Assembly (NCBI GenBank): GCA_030424595.1
Contig: JAUHWG010000019.1
Coordinates: 1 to 64,000, forward strand
Direction: 5' to 3'
DNA length: 64,000 bases
Origin: Polyangia bacterium
Lineage (GTDB): Bacteria; Myxococcota_A; Polyangia; Nannocystales; Nannocystaceae
The notes beneath the pieces were generated by a model. It had not been told where the DNA came from, did no database searches, and was given only the letters and a program-made list of their open reading frames with translations. Below are positions 58,740-64,000 of this stretch, one piece after another (the stretch's first letter is position 1; every line of letters starts with the position of its first letter). Both the position numbers and the translations under genes were made by a program.

Positions 58740-59108
58740 ATGATCATCGTCACCAACCGTATCCCTGTGGCCGCTGGCCACGAGATCGACTTTGAGGATC
58801 GCTTCAAGCGGCGCGTCCACCTGGTCGACACGCACCCTGGTTTTGTCCGCAACGAGGTCCATCGCCCGAGACCGATGAAGTTCGACCCGGGCTCCGGGAC
58901 CTGGCGCGACGACCCGGAGGGCGAGGGCTACTACGAGGTCAAGACCTGGTGGCGGACGATGGCCGACTTTGAGCGCTGGGTCGCGAGCGACGACTTCAAG
59001 GCGGCGCACCGCGATCGGGCGCCGAAGGAGATGTTCCGCGACAAGAACGTGCTCGAGATCCACGAGCTGGTCACCGGGACGGATCTGGAGCCGACCCCCG
59101 CGTCCTAG
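58740..59108 (+). CDS. Antibiotic-biosynthesis-monooxygenase fold protein, IsdG-like
   Basis: A 122-residue protein of the ABM dimeric ferredoxin-like fold. Three residues needed for haem degradation in IsdG/IsdI seem to be present: Asn6 in the first strand, and Trp80 and His90 in FERWVASDDFKAAH, with the 10-residue Trp-His spacing of those enzymes. It could therefore be a haem monooxygenase releasing iron, though other ABM roles remain possible. It is a lone gene after the repeat region, and ends 51 bp before the convergent sigma factor gene. Confidence 0.82.
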   Translation: MIIVTNRIPVAAGHEIDFEDRFKRRVHLVDTHPGFVRNEVHRPRPMKFDPGSGTWRDDPEGEGYYEVKTWWRTMADFERWVASDDFKAAHRDRAPKEMFRDKNVLEIHELVTGTDLEPTPAS

Positions 59109-59159
59109 CCGTGCTCGCCGGCGGAGGGCCCTCGCTGACGGGGGCTCGAGGGCGTCCGC

Positions 59160-60353
59160 CTAGGCGGCTCGGAGCTGCTCTGCGATCCGTTGGCGCGCCC
59201 GCACCAGGCGGACGGAGACGTTGCGCTCCGAGATCCCGAGGATGTCCGCGATCTCGGCGTAGCTCTTGCCCTCGAGGCGGAGCGTGAGGGTCGAGCGCGG
59301 ACCCTCCGGCAGGCGCTCGAGCGCGCGCTCGAGCTGGGCGAGCTCATCGCTGCGGTTCATCCACGACTCGATACACGCGCTCGGGTCGCTGATCTCGTCG
59401 GTGTACTCGTCGACGTTGAGCCGGCCGCGGCTGCGGAGGATCCGGTAGCAGCAGTAGCGGGCGATCCGGTAGACGAAGGTTCTCACCGACGACTCGCCGC
59501 GAAAGCTGGGCAGGGCCTGCCACAGCGCGAGCGAGATGTCCTGCTCGAGATCCTCGCGCTCGCTCTGGCTCTTCGCGTGGGAGCTGGCGATCCGCGAGAT
59601 GCCGCGGCCGTGGGCCTCCAACACTTCGATCCACCGGCGCTGACGGGCGCGCAGGGCCGCGTCGTCCCCGTCCTCCGCGTCGTCCTGGGAGCTCGAGTCG
59701 GCCGGGTCTTGTCCGGCCGGGAGGGCGACCCGCAGGGGGCGCGCACCGCCGAGCGCGGGGCCCGGGAGCTGGGCGCTGCTCCCTCGGTAGCCGGCGGAGC
59801 TGAGGTCGGCGAAGCGTTCGTCGAAGGATTCGACGACGCCCATGAGCTGGCGGACCTGATCGACCGCGCTGAGCTCGGCGCCGAGGAGCTCCCGCAGCGC
59901 TCCGGCGTCGACGCCGACGCCGTCGAGGCGATCACGATCCGCGTTGGGGAGGCGCTCGTAGGCCTGGACCCACTCCCAGACCTCGCGCATCGCCTCGGTG
60001 TGCGGCTCGAACCCGCCGACGCCGACGAGGGCGCTCCACCAGCTCTGCTTGCCGTCGGCCGGCGCCTGCGGCCAGCTCGGCGCCTGCTCGCTGTGGCGAC
60101 GCAGCTCGAAGGTGAGGAAGCGGGTCTGTCGGGTCAGGTCGGCGAGCGCCGGTGTCAGACCCTGCAAGGAGAGCGGGCGCTCAGGCCCGGCCCCGAGGGG
60201 TCGACACTTCACCCAGCCCTCGATCGAGCGGACGGCGGCGAAGACCCCGGTGACCAGCATCGCCGTCGCCCGGAGCAAGGGGAGCCCCAAGAAGCCGACC
60301 AAGAAGAGCCCGCCGAGCAGCCAATAGACCGTGGTGCCGATGATCACGTCCAT
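59160..60353 (-). CDS. ECF-type sigma factor with N-terminal membrane segment
   Basis: A 397-residue protein. The C-terminal part is an ECF sigma factor: region 2 at about 240-306 (SEREDLEQDISLALWQALPSF..SSVRTFVYRIARY) and region 4 at about 335-393 (LERALERLPEGPRSTLTLRLEGKSYAEIADILG with a helix-turn-helix). Before it lie one or two hydrophobic helices (8-44) and about 190 residues with no recognised family. The N-terminal part could tether the sigma factor to the membrane until a signal releases it. No separate anti-sigma gene is next to it; the small membrane protein 57 bp upstream is a candidate partner. Confidence 0.85.
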   Translation of the reverse strand: MDVIIGTTVYWLLGGLFLVGFLGLPLLRATAMLVTGVFAAVRSIEGWVKCRPLGAGPERPLSLQGLTPALADLTRQTRFLTFELRRHSEQAPSWPQAPADGKQSWWSALVGVGGFEPHTEAMREVWEWVQAYERLPNADRDRLDGVGVDAGALRELLGAELSAVDQVRQLMGVVESFDERFADLSSAGYRGSSAQLPGPALGGARPLRVALPAGQDPADSSSQDDAEDGDDAALRARQRRWIEVLEAHGRGISRIASSHAKSQSEREDLEQDISLALWQALPSFRGESSVRTFVYRIARYCCYRILRSRGRLNVDEYTDEISDPSACIESWMNRSDELAQLERALERLPEGPRSTLTLRLEGKSYAEIADILGISERNVSVRLVRARQRIAEQLRAA

Positions 60354-60410
60354 CTTGCCTCTCTCTCCGCGTGCTCCTGACTCCTCGAGGGTACCCCCAC
60401 CGGCCGCGGC

Positions 60411-60767
60411 CTAGGAGCCTCCGGCCTCGCGATGGCGGGCGATGGAGCAGAGGATCCACAGGGGGATGGCGCCGAGCAGCGCCCAGGCGAGCGGGATCAC
60501 GGCGATCCCCTGCCCTGCGGCGGCGGCGAGCGCCGCTTGATCGGCCGCGACCGTACGAACCGCGGCTCCTACCTCCGTGATCCCGAGGGTCGCCCCGAGA
60601 ACGCCGAAGCCGAGGCAGACGAGCAGGGCGCGGGTGCAGGTGTCGAGCCACTTCGTCCCTCCACCGGCGCGGTAGAAGACCAAGGCGGAGACCGCGACGC
60701 CAAAGCCGATGGTCGTCAGGTGGTTGAAGAATCCGCCGGAGAGATAGAAATCGATGAAATTGCCCAT
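60411..60767 (-). CDS. Small hydrophobic membrane protein
   Basis: A 118-residue protein with three to four helices (around 15-35, 44-62, 85-108) and a short hydrophilic loop. No family was recognised; the organisation loosely recalls small MotA/TolQ-like or channel proteins but no motif supports that. It is 57 bp upstream of the sigma-factor gene on the same strand, so the two are probably transcribed together and may work together, for example in sensing and tethering. Confidence 0.72.
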   Translation of the reverse strand: MGNFIDFYLSGGFFNHLTTIGFGVAVSALVFYRAGGGTKWLDTCTRALLVCLGFGVLGATLGITEVGAAVRTVAADQAALAAAAGQGIAVIPLAWALLGAIPLWILCSIARHREAGGS

Positions 60768-61050
60768 GGTGACCTCCTCGGCGACGTGTGCTCGCGTCGC
60801 CTCTATGAGGGCAGTGTCGGGGCCTCCAAAAACCCTACAGAAAAAGTTCCGATGATCTGGAGCGGCCCCTCTGCGCGCGGCGGCGGCGGTGTAGGAGCCC
60901 TCGAGGAGGAGCGGCGGCAGGGCGTCGCTCGACGGGATGCGCTCCGGGCCTGCGAGCCGCAGCCCCCATCGATCACCGGTGAAGGTTCGGAGCTGCTCGG
61001 AGCTGCTCGGAGCTGCTCCGCGAGTAGCGATGCGCAGCGCCTCCTCGCGC

Positions 61051-63234
61051 TCACCCGTCTACGAGACCGTCGCGTCGGCGCCTGCGGGAGCGAGCGCGGA
61101 GCAACGACTCGACCAGCAAGGCGAGGGCGGCGAGCCCGAAGAGGGGGCGCCAGCGGGGGATGTGCGCGGCGGCGAAGACCCGGTCACCGGCGATGGGCGG
61201 CGCCTTGATGTCCAGCGGCAGGGTCTCGCTCTCCGCGGGGTCGACGTTGACGGTGAAGAGGAGCGGCGAGGGGGCTCCGGGGGCGCCGGGAGGGCCGCGC
61301 TCGACCCGGTAGTGGCCGAGCTCGTAGGTGTCGGTGAGGCGGTGGACGCCGTCATCGTCGGGGCGAAGGGCGATCCGACGGCCGCTCGGGGTGACGACCG
61401 TCAGCGGCCCGGGGAGGCCCGTGCTCCAGACCTCGCCGACGAGGAGGTTGTGGGCGCCGCTCTGGCTCGCGCGGTCGCCCAAGTAGCTGACGGTCCGCAG
61501 CGCGAGCGGGACAAAGCCTGGTCGTAGGGGCATGTCGGACCAGTCGCGGTCGACGGAGGTCGTCAGGAGGGCGACGCGACCGCGGCCGTAGTCGCGGGTG
61601 AGCAGCGTCGGCGCGCCGCTCTGGTAGGTGAGGGCGACCTCGTGGGGGCGATCGGGATCGGGCTCCAGGAGGAAGATCCGGCGGGCGCGGGCGCCGAGGA
61701 GGCCGAGATCGTCGCGCTCGCCGCGGAGCGCGGGGTGGTCGAGGTTCGCCGGGGCGAAGCCTTCGCCGGCGGCGGTGCTCCGGCCCGGAGCGGTGCCGGC
61801 GAGCACAGCCTCGCGCAGGAGGAGCGGCAGGAGCTCTCCGAGGCGTCGATTGTAGGCCTCAGCGTCGATCCGCTCGCCGACGGTCAGCCACAGGCCCATG
61901 CCCGCGTCGACGCGCTCGCGGATCGCAGCGGCGACGTTCTCCGCCGGCGCGGCCGTGTTCGCGAGGACGAGGACGTCGGTCTCGGCGAGGGCCTCGGCAC
62001 CGCGGGCGCGGATCTGGGCCTCTAGCTGGTCCGGGGCGAGGTTGCGCAGGGCGATCCTCCCCGCAGAGGGCTCTGTCTCGTCGGCCCGGTGGGCGAGGGC
62101 CGTGGCCAAGAAGAACACTTCGTCGTGGGAGCGACGCTCGCTCGGCTCGCCGTTGACCAAGGTGACCGTCAGGCGCTCGTCGGCGGCGAGCCATAGGTGT
62201 CGGCGATCGTCGCTCGGCAGCGGATCGACGAGGGGTTCGCCGTCCGCCACCAGCTCCAGCGTCGCCGCCAGGGGCCCGCGCTGGTCGGCGGCGGAGTAGG
62301 TGATCTCGAGGGGGACGGTGGCCCCGTCGGCGACCTCGAGCTCGACCTGGGCGACGAGCTCGCCGCTCACCCGAAGGGCGACCGAGACCGGCCGCCGGTG
62401 GTCCTCGTCGGCGGCGGCGTAGGAGCGGAGCTCTGCCCGGATCCGCATCGCCCTGGGGTCGATCTCCGGCGCCGGCTCCCAGCTCGCGCTGGCGATCCCG
62501 AGGTGCGCCGGGTGTCCTCGCGTACCCTCGAGGGCGCCGGTCGCAGCGTCGAAGGCGACCGCGATCGGCAGGATGGCGAGCCCGTCGGCGGTGGTGTTCG
62601 GGAGGGAGGCGAGGCCCCCGGAGGTTCGGTCCGAGAGGGCGTAGATCACCTTGGTGCGGCCGTCGTCCGCCTGACTGAGCGCGCTCGCGGCCGCCAAGCG
62701 GTCGCGCAGTCGCCAGCTCCCGGGGCGCGGCGGGCCGGCGTCGACGCGGGCCTGGAGGGCGCCCAGGGCCGCTCGGGGATCGGCGCTCGGGTCGAGCCTG
62801 GGGAGGGCTGGATCGCTGCCGATGAGGCCGAGCCGAGAGCCGGGCGGGAGGGCCTCGGCGATCGCGGCCGCGGCCCCGCGGGTCGCGGCGAAGAGGCTCT
62901 GTCCGGAGGCCTCCGATCGCAGCTCCATGCTCCGCGAGCCGTCGACCAGGAGGATCGCGTCGTGGGGCTCCCCGAGGACCGCGAGCGCGGCCTCGTGGCG
63001 GCTCGCCGGGCGGCTGAGGGCGAGGACGAGGAGGGCGAGGAGGAGCACCCGGAGGGCGAGGAGGAGGCGATCGCGGAGGTGACGACGCTGGCTCAGGACC
63101 TCGCCCTCGGCGGCGAGGAAGCGGTGGCCTGCGAAGCGGATCGTCCGCGGCTCCCGGTGCCCCCGCAGGTGGGCGATGAGGGGCAGCCCGAGGCCTATGA
63201 GGCCGATGAGGAGGAGGGGGGCGAGGAGGCTCAT
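61051..63234 (-). CDS. BatA-type membrane protein with VWA domain
   Basis: A 727-residue protein. The N-terminal ~80 residues are the BatA segment: two helices around LLLIGLIGLGLPLIAHL and LLLALRVLLLALLVLAL. A von Willebrand A-like domain follows with the metal-site motif DGSRSM, then a large beta-rich extracytoplasmic region and a last helix with Arg-rich end. Such proteins occur with MoxR ATPases and DUF58 proteins, in systems thought to assemble or protect envelope complexes. The DUF58 gene next to it supports that; MoxR is not in view. Its ATG overlaps the DUF58 stop by 4 bp (ATGA). Confidence 0.88.
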   Translation of the reverse strand: MSLLAPLLLIGLIGLGLPLIAHLRGHREPRTIRFAGHRFLAAEGEVLSQRRHLRDRLLLALRVLLLALLVLALSRPASRHEAALAVLGEPHDAILLVDGSRSMELRSEASGQSLFAATRGAAAAIAEALPPGSRLGLIGSDPALPRLDPSADPRAALGALQARVDAGPPRPGSWRLRDRLAAASALSQADDGRTKVIYALSDRTSGGLASLPNTTADGLAILPIAVAFDAATGALEGTRGHPAHLGIASASWEPAPEIDPRAMRIRAELRSYAAADEDHRRPVSVALRVSGELVAQVELEVADGATVPLEITYSAADQRGPLAATLELVADGEPLVDPLPSDDRRHLWLAADERLTVTLVNGEPSERRSHDEVFFLATALAHRADETEPSAGRIALRNLAPDQLEAQIRARGAEALAETDVLVLANTAAPAENVAAAIRERVDAGMGLWLTVGERIDAEAYNRRLGELLPLLLREAVLAGTAPGRSTAAGEGFAPANLDHPALRGERDDLGLLGARARRIFLLEPDPDRPHEVALTYQSGAPTLLTRDYGRGRVALLTTSVDRDWSDMPLRPGFVPLALRTVSYLGDRASQSGAHNLLVGEVWSTGLPGPLTVVTPSGRRIALRPDDDGVHRLTDTYELGHYRVERGPPGAPGAPSPLLFTVNVDPAESETLPLDIKAPPIAGDRVFAAAHIPRWRPLFGLAALALLVESLLRARSRRRRRDGLVDG

Positions 63235-64000
63235 GGGGGGCCTCTTCGGGGCCTCTTTGGGGTCTTCTTTGGGGTCTTCTTTGGGGTCTTCTTTGGTTGG
63301 GTCGTCGCCGCGCTCGAGCCCGTGGAGGAGCTCGGCGTCAGGCCGCTCAGACGGGCGAGGAGGTCGAGCAGCGCCTCTTCGAGGGGCGCGTCGCTGCGGA
63401 CCCTGAGGAGGTGGATCCCGGTGGCCTCGCAGTGCCGCGTCAGGGCCCGCTGATGCGCGGCGAAGCGGGCCTGGTAGCGGCGCTTGAGGGCGTTCGCCGT
63501 GCCCTTGATCGAGCTCCGGCTGCCCTTGGGGTCGAGGATCCTGAGGAACTCGTCGCCTCGCCAGGGCGGGTCGATCTCGTCGGGGTGGAGGACCTGGAGG
63601 AGGACGACGTCATGACCGCGGGCCCGGAGCCCGGCGAAGGCCCCCCACAGCTCCTCCTCGGCGCTGACGTTGGCCAGCTCGGCGCGGGGGCCCGCCGTCG
63701 CCTCGACCTCCGGCGCCGCGCCGCGGGTCGGCGGGCAGGGGTCGAGAAAGTCCGAGACCGCGACGACCAGCGCGCGCCGGGGGAGCCGCGGCGCGGCGCC
63801 GGATACCAGCTCCCGCCAGGGGCAGAGGCCGCGCAGCTCCCCCTCGGAGAGCGCCGCGGCGAGGGCTCCGAGGCGGGAGGCGCTGGCGCTGGGCCTGAGG
63901 TGGGCGAGCCCGAGGGCTCCGTCACCGCCGGTGGCGAAGCCGAAGCGATCGCCTTGGCGAAGGGCGAGGTGGGCGAGGGCGGCGACCATCGCCGCCGCGG
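63231..64000 (-). CDS. DUF58-domain protein (partial, cut by window edge)
   Basis: The C-terminal ~255 residues of a DUF58 protein: AALAHLALRQGDRFGFAT and RALVVAVSDFLDP match the VWA-like fold found in this family. The reading frame stays open to 64000, so the true start is outside; a Met at 63989 is internal by family alignment. The last ~25 residues are Lys/Pro/Thr repeats (PKKT) from a 12-bp DNA repeat. It overlaps the BatA-like gene and forms an operon with it. Confidence 0.88.
   Translation of the reverse strand, partial: AAAMVAALAHLALRQGDRFGFATGGDGALGLAHLRPSASASRLGALAAALSEGELRGLCPWRELVSGAAPRLPRRALVVAVSDFLDPCPPTRGAAPEVEATAGPRAELANVSAEEELWGAFAGLRARGHDVVLLQVLHPDEIDPPWRGDEFLRILDPKGSRSSIKGTANALKRRYQARFAAHQRALTRHCEATGIHLLRVRSDAPLEEALLDLLARLSGLTPSSSTGSSAATTQPKKTPKKTPKKTPKRPRRGPP

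Overview
The window is GC-rich (about 70%) bacterial chromosome, most likely from a myxobacterium (Myxococcota), perhaps near the Nannocystis/Plesiocystis group. This is inferred from lineage-typical protein types: a MYXO-CTERM sorting tail, a protein ending in a domain like that of MXAN_5187, a PilZ protein of the Myxococcus-expanded type, an outer-membrane protein resembling TIGR04551, a Ser/Thr kinase fused to TPRs, and lipoproteins with long Thr/Ser/Gly/Asp linkers. No rRNA, tRNA, phage, IS transposase or CRISPR array was seen.

Layout. 1-10.5 kb: envelope glycan genes (a GT2 glycosyltransferase, a methyltransferase and three large multi-pass membrane proteins of GT-C or PTPS-related type). 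10.8-18 kb: a PDZ protein, an SGNH-hydrolase lipoprotein, a LysM-M74 endopeptidase, a MYXO-CTERM protein, and serC overlapping a SUFU-domain gene. 18-24.7 kb: a TonB-like anchored protein, peptide deformylase, an MXAN_5187-like sensor, a ComEC-like channel and an FHA protein. 25-29.9 kb: selA, selB and selD; selD itself carries an in-frame UGA at the catalytic position, followed by a plausible bacterial SECIS hairpin. 30.6-36.7 kb: a PP2C-PilZ operon divergent from cinA-recA, then radA convergent with recA. 36.7-46 kb: outer-membrane protein, polysaccharide deacetylase, M32 carboxypeptidase with dCMP deaminase, an ABC-2 exporter and a desaturase. 46.5-57 kb: a FIST/STAS pair, an FG-GAP/UnbV lipoprotein, a HIT protein, a kinase-TPR protein, an FkbM methyltransferase and nagZ. 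58.7-64 kb: an IsdG-like monooxygenase, an ECF sigma factor fused to an N-terminal membrane segment, and BatA/DUF58 genes running off the window edge.

The most unusual feature is the intergenic DNA. Five copies of a roughly 165-bp element fold into the same two-stem hairpin: an 11-bp outer stem, a conserved 16 x 21 nt internal loop, a 17-bp inner stem and a 3-4 nt loop. Between copies both stems change by compensatory substitutions while the internal loop strands are nearly invariant. The three single copies each lie between convergent genes; the other two lie in a 375-bp tandem duplication. A second foldback element of about 165 bp, with 19-bp terminal inverted repeats, is nested in a 120-bp repeat unit upstream of that duplication. 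Many other gaps hold tandem repeats of 9 to 73 bp, and similar short repeats have created low-complexity tails at the ends of several proteins.

All calls come from reading sequence and motifs; no database search was run.
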